Source of the DNA: Doryteuthis pealeii
Taxonomy: Eukaryota > Mollusca > Cephalopoda > Myopsida > Loliginidae
DNA: 64,000 nt
Assembly: GCA_023376005.1 (NCBI GenBank)
Contig: CM042157.1
Coordinates: 63,497,964 to 63,561,963 of the forward strand
Direction: 5' to 3'
The position numbers and the translations under genes are program-made. The notes below the pieces were generated by a model that made no database searches, was not told the origin of the DNA, and saw only the letters and a list, made by a program, of their open reading frames with translations. Of this stretch, positions 43,407 to 55,820 are shown piece after piece; the stretch's first letter is position 1, and the number at the start of each line of letters is the position of its first letter.

Positions 43407-44572
43407 TTTGTTTTTTTTTGTTGATAAAATTCCTAGAGCATACACTGAAACATATTTGCTATATATTTTATCACAGTATTTTCTTCAATTGTAAATCTTT
43501 TACAGTTTCTTTCTTTCTGCGTTCTTGATAGTGTTGAATGAAAAATCAGGCGAAATTTTTGGTATTGGTCTAGAATTTCCCACTACAATACTTACATTCA
43601 CCATACAGAAAAGAGTAAATTTTAATCATTAACTACATTTTATTTATTTATTTTTTACAGGACATTTAATCACTCTTAAGTCGCCATCTTTAGTGGTTGG
43701 CAAATTGTAGGCGTGATTTTTAAAATATTAGAAAAAAATGAATAACTAAATAAATAAAAATATGGGAAGATAAATGCCTCAATAACTGAAACTTTCTGGC
43801 TGGTGAATGTAAATATATTTAATTTATCTATCTTTTGTTCCTTATTGCATTTCCTCAGAGGAATTTTCTGAACAAGCACAAAATTCTTTGATAAGCTATA
43901 TTCAGCACTCCCCAAAAAGATTTAAATAAATTTAAAAACAAAAACGAACACTAAATCACAACTGCGTAAATATTTTACTACGATTTTTATTGTATATATA
44001 ACAGCAACCCTGCAAAAATGGCACTATCACAGTTATATGTTTATCATAGCAATACACGTAAATAGAATAGAGCAAATTCCAGTCTAATTTGCAACAGAAC
44101 AGTTTTGTAGGGGGTCTGTGACCGCACTAAACGTCATATTTTTAATCATTCGAATTCACGATTTAACGGAATAGATTCCGTCACTCCTTCCTAAATAGAA
44201 ACATCAATATCATCATGGACCGCTGTTAAAACGCGTTCAAGGGTCGTCTAATTGATAAATAAAAGTTAGAATTTCTAGATTTAGAGAGAAATAAAAAAAA
44301 TATATTTAAAAGCCAAAATGAAATGAAGATAGCTGCAGTATATATCAATGCAATATTCAATTATAATAAAATAGAAAATAACATTCACTCTACGATACCA
44401 TTTTTCTATACACGTGCTTCTTGTCTCGCGAATGTAGAAGACACGTGTTTTGTGTCAAGTTGAAGCCGGTAACATAACAAGAGTTACTCTTAGCAAAAAA
44501 AAAAAACCCAAAAAAGAACGCCTTTCGAACAAATATTTTTGATCCGATTTATGAAATAAGAAAACCACTCAC
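43407..44572 (-). other. Probable first intron of the minus-strand gene
   Basis: No second exon was identified between here and the left edge of the window. The minus-strand open frame at 43676-43915 has no convincing splice context. Confidence 0.35.
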
Positions 44573-44654
44573 GTCGAATTAACTGTCTAACTTTCTCTCC
44601 GACTTTGTTATTTGCTTCACTCCAATCGACACACAAATCTGAAAACACCGCCAT
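44573..44654 (-). CDS. Candidate first coding exon, minus strand, unknown gene
   Basis: On the minus strand, TCAAAATGGCG at 44654 is a strong start context (A at -3, G at +4). It opens MAVFSDLCVDWSEANNKV followed by GEKVRQLIR, 27 codons plus one base. It then meets a GTGAGT splice donor at 44572-44567, so the next exon would have to supply two bases of the split codon. The peptide is acidic then basic, with no signal sequence, and I do not recognise the family. An ETS-type ACCGGAAGT lies 25-33 bases upstream, as in many housekeeping promoters. No downstream exon was found in the window, which may reflect large introns or the duplicated assembly to its left. The evidence is start, codon content and donor only; transcript data would settle it. 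Confidence 0.5.
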
Positions 44655-44678
44655 TTTGAGAACTAAGTGGAATTCACT

Positions 44679-44687
44679 ACTTCCGGT
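44679..44687 (-). promoter_or_regulatory. ETS-type motif
   Basis: ACCGGAAGT on the minus strand, just upstream of the candidate start at 44654. Matches the ETS-family consensus CCGGAAGT. Confidence 0.5.
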
Positions 44688-45313
44688 AAAAAAATATTTT
44701 CACTCAAAGGAAAGCTCACTTGTACAAGGGAAGTAACTCTTTTTTTTTTCATTCAAGGCTAAATTCGAAGAAATATTTAGTCAAAATGAAAGATTAGAAA
44801 TTTAAGATTTTTTTCGACATTTAAATCTGAGAAAGAAATTAGACACGCGTTGATGGAAAATTTAAATATCAGCGAAGCCGTCAAGTGGTGAACATAAAGT
44901 TATACGGATAAATAAAATCGCGACTCATGATAAAAAGAAAACCGGAAGTATAATAAATCTTAAAGCTGTAAAGACTACGGGGTGATTTGATTGGTCAAAA
45001 ACTAGCCGCAGACTCAAATAGTGGTTAGTGCGTGAGACGAATTGGAGGTTGGATAAAGTAACAGCAAAAATTGTTCTTTGCCTGATGTGAATGTCTTTTT
45101 TTTACCGTTCATTCGCCCCACGAACGTGACAAACAAGGGTAACAGGAAAATCTGGTCCGACTAAGTCGACTTTACGACAAAAAATCGACTTTTTTTGCTC
45201 TTTTATTTTATTTATTTATTGTTGTCCTCTGTAAACATTATGCTTCCTTCTCTCCCTCCTCCTCACTCTGTTGTTTTTCCTCCTCCTCCCGTCCCTCCCT
45301 TTTAAGTGCCAGT

Positions 45314-45321
45314 GACGTCAC
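45314..45321. promoter_or_regulatory. CRE-type palindrome TGACGTCA
   Basis: Exact cAMP-response-element consensus, about 97 bases upstream of the ATG at 45418. Confidence 0.55.
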
Positions 45322-45417
45322 TCACTCACTTGCCCGTCCGCTTGAGAAATAAGGGCTTCCCCTTCACCTAAAAAACGAGTCCTTTAAATAACAGGAAAAA
45401 ATTAACACACGACCGAA

Positions 45418-45498
45418 ATGTTGTCCGAGAATTTTCATGCAGTGGAAAGCAGTATGGAGACCTGTAGTATTGTAGATGAACGGAGTGAACAAAAAAGA
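45418..45498 (+). CDS. Candidate first coding exon, plus strand, unknown gene
   Basis: The ATG at 45418 (GACCGAAATG, A at -3) opens MLSENFHAVESSMETCSIVD followed by ERSEQKR: 27 codons, then a GTAAGTATT donor at 45499, so the exon ends in phase 0. Read through, the frame continues into low-complexity intron-like sequence, which supports splicing. The peptide is hydrophilic and Ser/Glu-rich with no signal peptide or membrane segment. I cannot name the family. The upstream region has a CRE and CG-richer sequence. Possible further exons are listed at 46543-46557, 50928-50993 and 61436-61462, all weak; the rest of the gene may lie beyond the window. The methionine at codon 13 is an alternative start. 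Confidence 0.55.
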
Positions 45499-46542
45499 GT
45501 AAGTATTATGTACAGTCTTTTTTTTCTTTTTTGTTTTAATGTGTATGATGTTATAACTACAGTGTTGTGTATCACTAAAAATCTCTGTATGTTGTCGATA
45601 TAGAGTATAAATATTAAACTCTAGTCTCTTGAATTTTGTTTTTGTTTTAAGTATATAACGATTTTTCAGTAAATAAAAGTCTAGCTGTTAATACTAACTT
45701 TAAAAAAATAATAAAATTAACCCTCACCCAAACTAGCCGCTAGTATTAAATTGTTAGGCGTAGCTGTTTTTTCTTTTTATATAATTTTATACTCCTCTCG
45801 GTTTGCTTTTTAGTGTACATTTTTTTCCTTGCTGAGTTATAAAACCGAATACACCCATATTTTTAATTTTTCTACTAGGAAAAGATAGGTAATCTTTCAA
45901 CGACTTTGAAGAGTAGGAAACCGCTCTTAATTCTTACCGTGGACATTATGTAGATTGTTTTTATGTTTAAAGAAAAAATACACTAAAAACATTGCCTATA
46001 TCCGGTTCGCTAATATAATCCTAAATAATGATTATAAGCATATCACACACACATATGTATATGTGTGTGTGTATAAACACTACTCCCAAAATTTGCTGAA
46101 GTAACCTTTTAGGGCCTGGAAAGGTTGAGGGGGATCATTTTAACATTTAAACCAATAATAAAACGATCCCCCAATTTTCTTAAATCTGGGAAAATAATCT
46201 CTTGCGTTTTGTTTTAAAATAATGTTTAGATATTAAGACTTAAATATTTTTTTTAATGAATTTTATGTTCTCGCTATTTTAAAAGCTTTGAAATGTTTAT
46301 TAAAAATAAACATTCTTAATTACACAACATTTATTTATTTTATTTATTTATTTATTTTTATTTTTTTTCAATTTTCTCAAGTTTACAATATGTCCCACTT
46401 ATTTCTTGATTTTCCTAAATTATTTATTGGTCCATCTCTCTGCACTACAATCCAAAATTTTAAGTTTTGAATTAATTTTTATATTTATCCATTGTAGATG
46501 AATTACTGTAACGTAAATCTCCTCATATTTTTTTCTTTCTAG

Positions 46543-46557
46543 CACGTCTTGGATCGG
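46543..46557 (+). CDS. Speculative 15-nt microexon
   Basis: The pyrimidine tract TTTTTTTCTTTCTAG precedes CACGTCTTGGATCGG, followed by GTAAATG. It would add HVLDR in phase 0 after the exon ending at 45498. Short spliceable islands of this kind occur by chance in long introns. Confidence 0.2.
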
Positions 46558-48965
46558 GTAAATGTTTTTGTATAACGATCCTATTAGTGGTGATAATGGG
46601 GGGGATGACTTATTAGGAAAATCTTAATCATATATCTACACACCTGTCTTGAGATATTGCGACTTTTATATTTTTAACTCACAAGGTGTCGAATGTATGT
46701 GTGTGTGCTATTTAGTTTTTTGTTTTTTTTTTTTCTTCGTTAGATTGTCGTACTGCCACTGGTAAGCAGTGGCCAGCAAAAGGGGGATCAATTGTGCTGT
46801 TGGGATGGTTCGTTAACAGGGCCCCCAATTTATGACCACCTTGTTATAATCCCGCTTTGAAATGCCCATTTCACTTTTTACGCCCGTCTCACGGCGGCTT
46901 TATATCTTCATTTTGTTGTGTAAGAATGTCACGTTCTCTTTTATTTTTTCCCAACATTTCGATAATTTAAAAAAAATTTACGTAACTCCTGTTTCTTACA
47001 ATCGTATGGTTCATAACTGCTCTCTTTTTTAAAGAGTGTTCCTTCGTCTTAAAATTTACCGATCGTTTTAAGGTTTAAAATTCATGGGTTTCTTTCTTTT
47101 TTATTTTTCTTAAAGAAATATATATTTATTCTGAGTTGTAAGTAAATTTCAACGGTCTTAGGCAATTAAAACATCTCATGTTGAACCCCCCCAAAAAATT
47201 ACTACTTTTGGTTGGGAAGTTGAGCAAGTGACAAGTATTGTACGTGATTGATCTTGTGACTAATACTATATCGTAAATTGTACCGAAGACAAGCAAAAAA
47301 TTGGTTTTGAGAATCTTTTTAACCTCCTGCTTATTTTATGACATTCATATTACTTTGCAATTTTTAATGCTTTCAAAAAAAGACCCCCTCAAAACACATA
47401 TTTTAGTTATTTCTCAGTTTTCTCTTCTGCTCAAAATCCTTAAGGCTCCCTGACATCTTGCTATCTTACTTAATCTAAACAACAAAATTTCGATCCTATA
47501 TTAACATAGTATTAAACCTACACTTAATCTTAGGACTAATGTTAGGAACTAAAAAATAAAAATAAAACTACTTATTTATTCTTTACGAAGCATTAAAATT
47601 GAGCAGGATAAAAAAAAGCGGAAGCTTACTGAGGCCATATTTTGACCAATTTTACCACCAACCCTTAACCTCATTTTCGTATTTTAAAATTTAACTAAGC
47701 AATTACTCTTAGGTAATTTAAAGAAATAAACACTCTAGAATATCTAATTTTAATAGATGTCCTCATGCAGTTTTTTTCTCTATTTAAACACCCCTCCCCC
47801 TTAAAATAAAATAAATTGATATTTAAAATTGTCAGTTTCTTTGCGTCTCTTTTCTCTTTTTTAAGCCATGGTGTAATAAACTTGCTCAATTTTCGTCTTT
47901 TAAAAGCTAGCATAGAAATTCATTTTTTTTCCCCCTTTGACGGAACTGATCAACAGCTTGGAGCATTAATCTCTTTTAATTATTTTAATTACCATTTATT
48001 TTATGAAAATAAAAAATCTTTGTCGTTTTAATTTTTAGTGACTTACATAAAAAATGTCTGGCGAATTTACCTTTTTAATAGTAACAAAACCATTTTACCT
48101 AATTCATTAGGATAACGTTTATTTCACTTTTGAGCTACTTCCTCGTTTTGTTGTAAGAAGATGGAAAAAAGCCCATGACACACACCATGGATAAGTTTTC
48201 TCATTAAGTCTCTCTGACTGGGCACTCCTGTATTATGTCAGTACAGTTAAGTGGAATTATAAATATATAACTCACCCTTTCGGTGGAAATAAATCCTACG
48301 CATAGAAAATTTCCCTAGAAAAACCAAACAAGCCAATTGTTGTTCGTGAAATGTAATAAGGGATTGTTGTCAATTTTTTTTATTTTGTTATTTTTGGTTT
48401 TTAATGTATCAGTTAGAAATGTACATTATTCGGAAGCAAATACCTTTTCAACCTCTTCCGCCTCTGTTGAAGGTCTGTTTTTATTTCTTAAATCGCACAA
48501 CGTAACATTTTCATTAAAAGCCTACCCTGTCCCCCCCCCCCAACTAATGACCTTATAGTAATTTTTATTTGAATACTAGTCTTTTTTTGTACTAGACTTC
48601 TATAGTTGTGGTTGAATTTGTTTGCAATTGGCCATACCTCTTTATTTTATTTTTCTTGGACCAAGTGTGCATTAAACTTAAATTTAACTAAAAATCTATG
48701 GAGACCTGTCACAGATGAGGCTTGACCCATGTTAACTTATTGTACCTTTTTTTTTTTTCTTTTTTTTTTTTTTAAGATTTATCTTTTTATATAAAGTTTT
48801 TTTTTTTATAAATGTTATAGTTCTACTTAAAAGATCTTATGGTATATTCTAGTCTAATTAAATTGATATTGAACATATAAACACATACCTGAATTTTGAC
48901 TAGTAGCTTTTACCCGGGGGTGGGGGATTGGGTATCGATTAGTTGAGTTTAAGCTTGGTTATTGT

Positions 48966-49057
48966 ACAAGGCCAGTAGTATGGGGGTACTCCGTGAGAAT
49001 CAAACTTCCTAACAACGGCTTGCGAATCAAGCCTGCTAACCATTACACCACGTGAAA
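48966..49057 (-). repeat. SINE-b copy
   Basis: ACAAGGCCAGTAGTATGGGG ... GAGAATCAAACTTCC ... GCTAACCATTACACCACGTG, the inverse of the tRNA-like SINE-b layout. Confidence 0.7.
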
Positions 49058-50073
49058 TTTCTAATTGGGTATCGAATATCCAAAAGTCTAGTGTCTGCAT
49101 GAACTTCGGAAAATTAGATTATTTTTATTTTTTAAGTCTAAATTCTAGGATCCTACTTGCAGTGTGATACTAAAGAAAACGCCAAATTATTACATTTTTT
49201 AAGTCCTGGTAATTTTACTTTTTTTTAAAACTAAGCCTTATTCATTGAAAAACAAAGCCTTATTGAAAAGCCATTGTTATCTTACTAAACCACTTGTGGG
49301 ATTTTGGTGTTTTATGTAATTGTCTATTTATTCATAGTCTATCAACATCTGGACTATTGATGCTTATGGGAATGTAATCTACACTAATTAAAATTTATAA
49401 ATTAGTGTAGAAATGTTTTGATATTTAAGATTTTTTTTTCTTGAATATTTTAAGATTATTTTCAATCTTTACTCATTTTTACTTCCCAGAAAATCTAAAT
49501 TTCATATTTAGAAAATCCTTTTTGACAAAGTTCAGTTAACATTTGCAAAACTACTTGTATATTGTTTCAAAATCTACCTTTAAATATTTGTAGTGCTTTG
49601 TTTATTATAATAACAATAAAAATCTAATGCTATTTTGAATTAAATATTTGTAAACCAATAACATAGTCCATTTACAGATTTAGAACAAAGGTTTAAATTC
49701 AAAATAGCTTTACTCTATAGCTTCTTGAATTATAACTTTGAAAACATGTTATACAGGAATACTGAATAAATAATGAATATGTTACTGAAATAATATTATG
49801 GTGAATTGAGGGGGAGGCAATCAAGACTAGCATTGCATTTTATCCTTTCAAGAAAGTAGGAATAAAGGTAAAAAGTGTAGTCTTGGTCCCAGATTTAGCA
49901 TCCATTTTGAAAAATTTCTTAAATTTTAATTTTTTTAAAATCTCCCAACCTTCTTTCATTTACTTTGGATATCTTTTCACCCACCTTGAAAGTTAACAAC
50001 CTGGATAATTTTACTCAATGACTTTTTTATTCACCCACCACCCTCTTTTAATTTTAAATAATGGTTCATATGC

Positions 50074-50215
50074 ATTATATATATATATATATATTGGCAG
50101 GGTGTCCTATTGTTTGTATCAGCTGGACAGAGGAAATCTACCCCCCTTTTCACTAGCACTTGACAAGAAGATTGTGTCTGAGGTTGTGTGCCACACCTAC
50201 CATCAGTTAATTTTA
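50074..50215 (-). repeat. (TA)n followed by SINE-a fragment
   Basis: The TA run at about 50076-50094 abuts GGCAGGGTGTCCTATTGTTT, then CCCCCTTTTCACTAGCACTT and GTGCCACACCTACCATCAG, all SINE-a tail sequence on the minus strand. Confidence 0.7.
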
Positions 50216-50492
50216 CAGCACATATCCAAACTGCTACTTGTGCTGAGTTATGGGGGTAAATGGTCTTGCTGGATAAAAACAATGAAAGGGTTGGAAAATT
50301 TTCATTAAATTCAATGTGTAAAAAAAAAAAAAAAAACTGCTGTTTTTACCTCTAAATCAGATAGGGTATTATTAAACTCACACTTGGAACTGTATTTCTT
50401 TTGTGCTAACTGCTGGCAAGCTTTTTATTGTCAATTTAGAAAAAGGAACCTCTTGGCTACTCTTTTCTACAAGTATAAACTTGTAACAGACT

Positions 50493-50535
<43 letters not shown>

Positions 50536-50927
50536 CGAAATTTTAAAATAAAGGAAAATATATTTTATAATTTTAATCCTGTGCAATATTAAAGTTAGTG
50601 CCAAATAGGTAGATAATTATGTAGGTTGTGCATTTAAAACTAAGCAGATTGTGTTATTGATTTAATGCCAACTTTCTCATAAGATTTTTTTTTAACACCA
50701 CCTCCAATAAAGGAAAGCTTTATCAAAAACAAAACTTGATGGATGGTTGAAAGGTAATTTAAAAAAAAAAAAATTTTTTCTTATAAAAAAATTGTCACTT
50801 TGGCCAAATCATGAAATTGTCATGCTACAATGAACAGACTATTTAAACTGATCTTATAAATACAATTCTGATGCAATTCAAGTTATAAAGTTGAATGTTC
50901 ACTTGATCTGTATTTGTTTTGTACTAG

Positions 50928-50993
50928 ACAACCCATGAACCTGTTGTTCCAATCATAACAGCAGTCCATGGTGATATTGATGCTTCTATTTAA
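50928..50993 (+). CDS. Speculative terminal exon
   Basis: TATTTGTTTTGTACTAG is a plausible acceptor. The following frame encodes TTHEPVVPIITAVHGDIDAS then I and a TAA stop at 50991. It would be in phase with the exon ending at 45498. The sequence is less AT-biased than its surroundings and reads like ordinary protein, but it is short and an internal donor (CATG|GTGATA) is also possible. Confidence 0.25.
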   Translation, partial: TTHEPVVPIITAVHGDIDASI

Positions 50994-52253
50994 GGAGTGA
51001 ACAATTTGAATGTCGGTTATCTCTCGGTATATCGAAGATTTAGATAAAATGTTTAGTGTAAATGAAGAGCCTTTGATTATTCTTCAGTTGCAAATTGTAC
51101 TGAAAATTGCTTTATTCTCTAAGAATATTTTATGTCTTGGCCTAATTATAAATATCATATGCAGTTTTTCTGGCTTACAGTTTCAAGTGTGTGTGTGTGT
51201 GTACACTCACACCTAGGTCACCTGTTTGACTTTATACTCTTGTTAATTTTAAGGTAATCTAGTTTTTAAATTAAAAAGGAAAGACTTGCATTCATTAGTG
51301 AAATGACATTTTTATAGCATGTAAACAGATGTAATGAATTGGCTTGTTACAAAGTAATTGTTTGAAATCATGGTCTTATTAGTTTGGTATATGTATTGAG
51401 TACTAGAACATAAAATGGCCCCTTTTTAAACTTGAATGAAAATAATGCCCACTTCAATGGGAGTACTTTAGGATTTCAGTTTCCACCTATTTGTAAAAAA
51501 AACTCTTGGAATTGTTAACATGTGATTAATGTTATGAGTATCTTTTTATTAGAAAGCAGAAATAATAATCTGAGGAAGATCCCCAAAATATGTTGGCAGA
51601 AATGGTGACTAGGTGGACTGTTTGAAATCCTAAAGGTACTCTCATAGAAGCAAGGTTCTCGGTTTGGAACACAACCCCCCCCCTTTTTCCTCTCTTCCCC
51701 TCTCCACCTCCTGACTCCTTTATGTAATTGACTATTCATAAATAAAAGACTAAAACTAGGGTCATCTAAGTGTACATTCAACTGGAGTCGGTATAGTTTT
51801 ACAGACTTCAACTCCAGTGATCCCTTGATTGGTTACAACTTCACAGCTCTGCATAAGAATATTAACATTTACCCCTGTATAACTTTCTAAAAAGCCTTTT
51901 TGATGATCATTAAACTCTCTTTCTCTCTAAAGTTCACTTATTTATAGAATAATACAATTGCAAGAAAAGATAAAAATACACTAATTAGCACTTAAGCTAT
52001 CTCTTTTTGAGGAAGAATAATCAGGTTGTGTAACTGCTGGCTCTATACTATTGGATTGAAAATTGCTTTAAAATTGGGTGCTGTTGTATTAGAATCATCC
52101 TGGAGTTCCTTGTCCTTAATAGTGCTATGTCACTCGGATTTAAAAAAAAAAAAATAATGAAATTATGTACAGTGCTCAGGTGCACCACAACTCATCAAAG
52201 TCTCATGTCAAGTACACAGAAAATGTACCTCCTTAGAAAATTTCTATGCACCC

Positions 52254-52285
<32 letters not shown>

Positions 52286-52734
52286 ATGCCACTCCAATTT
52301 ATACAATTCTTTTGGAAAATAATGGAAAACTCAATCCAAAATAAAGCATTAAACAAACAATATTTAAATGTTTACAGCTGCTGTTTAATCTTTGGAAAGA
52401 ACCAATTTTGAAAACAAAAAAATGGCTTTCTTAAAGAATTATCAAATATCTACAGTTAATTGATCAGTCTAAGAGATTCTTAAATTGATCCAAAAATGTT
52501 ATCTCTATCATTTTTAATGTCTCATTCCAGAAAAAAAAAAGTATATCAAGAGAGCACACAGTAAATTTCTAAGGATGTAGATTTTTCACATCGGTAATTG
52601 TCAAGAAAAAAGTGTTAAGAGCAGGAACCCTGGGACAGTTCTAAAACGGCACCAGAAATTGCTTTTAAAGTATTTTAACTCTGTTTATTAACAAATCTTA
52701 AGATGTACCATTTTTCTAAGCTTAGTTCTAGCAC

Positions 52735-53400
52735 AAGGCCAGAAGCATGAGGCACCCAGTAAGAATCGCTCACCAGTAAGTGTCATAGTAGCTTAGTTTG
52801 ATAACATTATCCCACAAAAGTGCTGTTATGATACAATACAAAAATCAAAAAGTTGCTCTTCATGTAACCGTTATTATAGGAAATGGACTTGGTGATCAGC
52901 TCCAAAATACCATGGGGGGGGGGCATGTATCCAGCTATTCTCCTTCCAGCTATGGGTTACTAGTAGGGCAGGTTGGGCTTTTTGACATTGATATGGCATC
53001 CATTCTAAGAATGAAAATTTTGAATTCAAATCAGTTGTGCCATTTACAAATTAACCTTGTTGCATCCTTTAAATACTTGCAAAATCAGATTGATATAGAT
53101 GTATATCAATCATGTGGAAGTGCGTGGTGTCATGGTTACTGTTGTTGGAAATGGACATGGCAAGACATGTTCAAGTCCTGGATGAGGCTTATTGCATTTC
53201 ACATAGCACTCATACCTTTTGGGAAAGTATGAATCCAACTATTTTCTTTCCAGCTATGGGTAAATAGGGCAGACTGGGCTTTTTAACCTTGGTATAGCAA
53301 CAAGTTTTAGAGGAAAACTGAATTCAAACCTGTTAAACAGCTTAAGAAATTGACCTTGTGTCACAACCTACTTGTGTGGAGGGGTTGGTATATTTATATT
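52735..53400 (+). repeat. SINE-b fragment and two SINE-c copies in series
   Basis: A SINE-b piece (CACAAGGCCAGAAGCATGAG) at about 52735-52790 precedes a diverged SINE-c (about 52850-53085: CCAGCTATGGGTTACTAG, GGGCAGGTTGGGC, TTGAATTCAAATCAG). A better-preserved plus-strand SINE-c follows at 53108-53400 with tRNA-like head (GCGTGGTGTCATGGTTACTG) and tail (TTGACCTTGTGTCACAACCT). The 144-codon open frame here crosses both SINE copies and is not a gene. Confidence 0.75.
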
Positions 53401-53959
53401 ATTTATTGAGATGCTTTCATTTTATCCTTGATCATTTTTCAAACTTCCAGCTATCCATAATTAGTTATTGTCTGACATTTTTTTTCTCCTTGCTTGAAAG
53501 TTTTAATTAGTTTCTGATAGATGCAAATAAATGTCTGTACTCTTCTAGAATTTTTTTTTTTTTTCTTAATCTGTATTGAAACCACCATTTTGTTTTTATT
53601 AAATTGGTTGGAATATACTGGATTATACTTCTAAATTTGCAATAAAATCAACCATTATTTCTTGACAACGCAATTGTTAAAACCAATTTAGTGTCGGATG
53701 TTCACTGTAATGGTCAATTTTTGCTGATAAACTTAGTGGTTGGTTAATTTATCTTAGGTAGTTAGATTTTTAGAGCTTAAAGATGAGTGATTTGTTAAAG
53801 CTTAATTTGATATTGCTTTATACTTTACTTTCCATAAACCTTAGCCTGGATAAATCTAACATATTTTTAATTCTTTCACTTCTTCCACCTTTTTGAATAC
53901 TAAAAGGATTTTATTTGTCTGAATTTTTAGATGAGGCTTGATAATTTGTATTAGTGTTT

Positions 53960-53994
<35 letters not shown>
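53960..53994. repeat. Poly(T) run
   Basis: About 34 T residues, followed by TACTGTTGTCCTCGTCTTCA, which resembles the tail of the foldback/SINE-d families. Confidence 0.9.
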
Positions 53995-53995
<1 letters not shown>

Positions 53996-54495
53996 TTTTT
54001 TTTTACTGTTGTCCTCGTCTTCAATGTTTCAGCTGATTATGCCCTCCACCCTTCAGGTGTTTCTTGATCTCTGGAACCTTCCCTCGATTTTATCAAACAC
54101 TTTAGATACAAGCTTAATTTTTTTCCCCCTTTAACCCAATCAACAAAATGGTTCTGCTCCACCCCTCTAAATACTAGAAGTATTGTAAAATGCAATTTTT
54201 ATATATTTTAATTCCACAAGTTGGTGATAAAAATATGAATTGCTTGGGTGTTATAATTTCAGACGTTTAGGATGAGGATGCTGAAAAGATCTGTACCCAA
54301 CCCAGAATGAAATGACCTCTGGGTACTTTACATATTTACCCCAAAGTTAAAACCCTATGCACACTGTTTAAATTCCTTAACTAATCTTTGTTATTCTGTT
54401 GGTTAGGGGGTCCCTATAACTTTTCAACACTCCTGTATGAATGTATTGCAAGAAACCTAATCAATTTAGTTTTTATTTTACTAAGTTGTTTAGTT

Positions 54496-54935
54496 TCCTG
54501 AGTATGACATTAAACCCCAGTTCTAGGGCTGTGTAGAGTACCCACTTTATAGCCATTAATCCCAGGTCCACTGAGTGGTAGTACCTTTTTAAGGTCCTAT
54601 TATTGGTCATATAGACATGTTTGAAAATGATTTGGATTCGATAGGAATATTTGATACCATATTACTGTGTGCAAGTTATTTGTATTAAGAATAGTCACTT
54701 GAAGCTTTTTTTATTTTTAATTAATTTATTTTTTTACTAACTAGTTTTATTAGTTACTTGGAACCATATAATTGTTTGCAAATTATTGGGTTAGGAATAC
54801 TTGGAACTATATAAGACTGCAAACGAGTGATTTTTAAATAGGAATAGTTACTTTAAACCATATTGTATATAAATCATTTCTAGTAGATAGGAATACTTGA
54901 TATAGTGTGCACAAAAAATGATTATAGGCAAAAAA
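54496..54935 (-). repeat. Repeat R, minus-strand copy with tandem flank
   Basis: GAGTATGACATTAAACCCCA, CCCAGGTCCACTGAGTGGTA and a TTTAAGGTCCTATTATTGGT stretch match R inverted. Then units of about 50-70 bp built on TAGGAATACTTGGAAC / CATAT / TGCAAATTATT recur up to 54935. The same flank follows the R copy at 63722. Confidence 0.65.
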
Positions 54936-54974
54936 TAAAAATGCCATGGAACATTAAAAATAGATATAATTTTA

Positions 54975-55135
54975 AGTAACCCATAAGGAGTGGGGGCATA
55001 ATGACTAACTTGCTGGACTGCGACATTGTAATAAGAGTTCAAACTCCAGTCATGCTATTACATTCTTTCAGACTAATACACTTGGGAAAGGTATGAACCC
55101 CTCATTCTCTAGCCATGGGTTAGATAGTACAACCA
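54975..55135 (+). repeat. SINE-c-like copy, head half
   Basis: A tRNA-like head (CATAATGACTAACTTGCTGG ... AGAGTTCAAACTCCAGTCAT) is followed by AATACACTTGGGAAAGGTAT and TAGCCATGGGTTAGATAGT. Confidence 0.65.
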
Positions 55136-55139
55136 TGGG

Positions 55140-55455
55140 GCAACAGATAAAGGTTGAGTTGATACAGTTCTAAGTGACAATCTGTAGGTTGCAGGTTCAA
55201 TCCTGACCACGGGCAATAATATAGAATACTTAAAACACTGCTTAATACTTGTACCTAGTCATGGTTAACAATAAGAACAATCTACCCAATGGATTAAATA
55301 AAGGGTTCAGTTTAGTTCTGTGAAGGTTCCTGATTGACATGAAGGTTCCAGACTTTGACAAAAAAACACCTGAAGAAGGCTGGAGGGGCAACATTGACTG
55401 AAATGTTGTGTGTATATATAACAATGAAGGTGAGAACAGCCCAAAAAAATCTAAA
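55140..55455 (+). repeat. SINE-d, full-length
   Basis: Head GGGGCAACAGATAAAGGTTG and B-box-like GTAGGTTGCAGGTTCAATCC. Body TACCTAGTCATGGTTAACAA. Tail ACCTGAAGAAGGCTGGAGGG, GACTGAAATGTTGTGTGTAT and GAAGGTGAGAACAGCCC. The tail is related to the arms of the foldback repeat at 58866. Confidence 0.75.
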
Positions 55456-55820
55456 TACAAAATACCACTACTGATGTTCTACAAAGATGGCTTTGGCATT
55501 AAATAATCTATAAAGGTTGTTATGCTATTAAACAGACCATAATCTGTTGGTATGCAGTTAAACAAATAAACCAATGTTGTATAAGTTGTTTTAGTTTATA
55601 ATACTTTGAAAGTTCAACCATTCAAACTAGTTAATTTAAATGAGAGGAATTTACTATCCTCTCTCTACTACTTTCATTGTATTTCTCCTTTTATTAGCCA
55701 ACTAAGTTCTGTACAAATTCTAGTTTTGTAATAATTAACATTTGGTTTTGAATTGCTTTGTTATCTTTCTGAAATTACTAGCAAATTAACTTCATGGTCA
55801 CTAAGAGTGTGGGATAGATA

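Larger units (their letters stand above)
44655..45417. promoter_or_regulatory. Probable bidirectional promoter
   Basis: Separates two divergent first exons by about 760 bp. It contains ACCGGAAGT on the minus strand (44679-44687), ACCGGAAGTA on the plus strand (44941-44950) and a full CRE, TGACGTCA (45314-45321), about 100 bp before the plus-strand start codon. CG dinucleotides are visibly commoner than in surrounding sequence, and a pyrimidine-rich block lies at 45240-45300. No dispersed repeat was seen inside. Motif matches alone do not prove binding. Confidence 0.5.

Noticed and set aside
43676..43915. Minus-strand frame lying just downstream of the minus-strand first exon
   Set aside because: No matching acceptor in the needed phase and no domain. 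It fits ordinary intron sequence better.
52798..53232. 144-codon open frame, one of the longest in the window
   Set aside because: It crosses two SINE-c copies and their tRNA-like heads. The reading frame is a by-product of repeat sequence and has no splice or start context.
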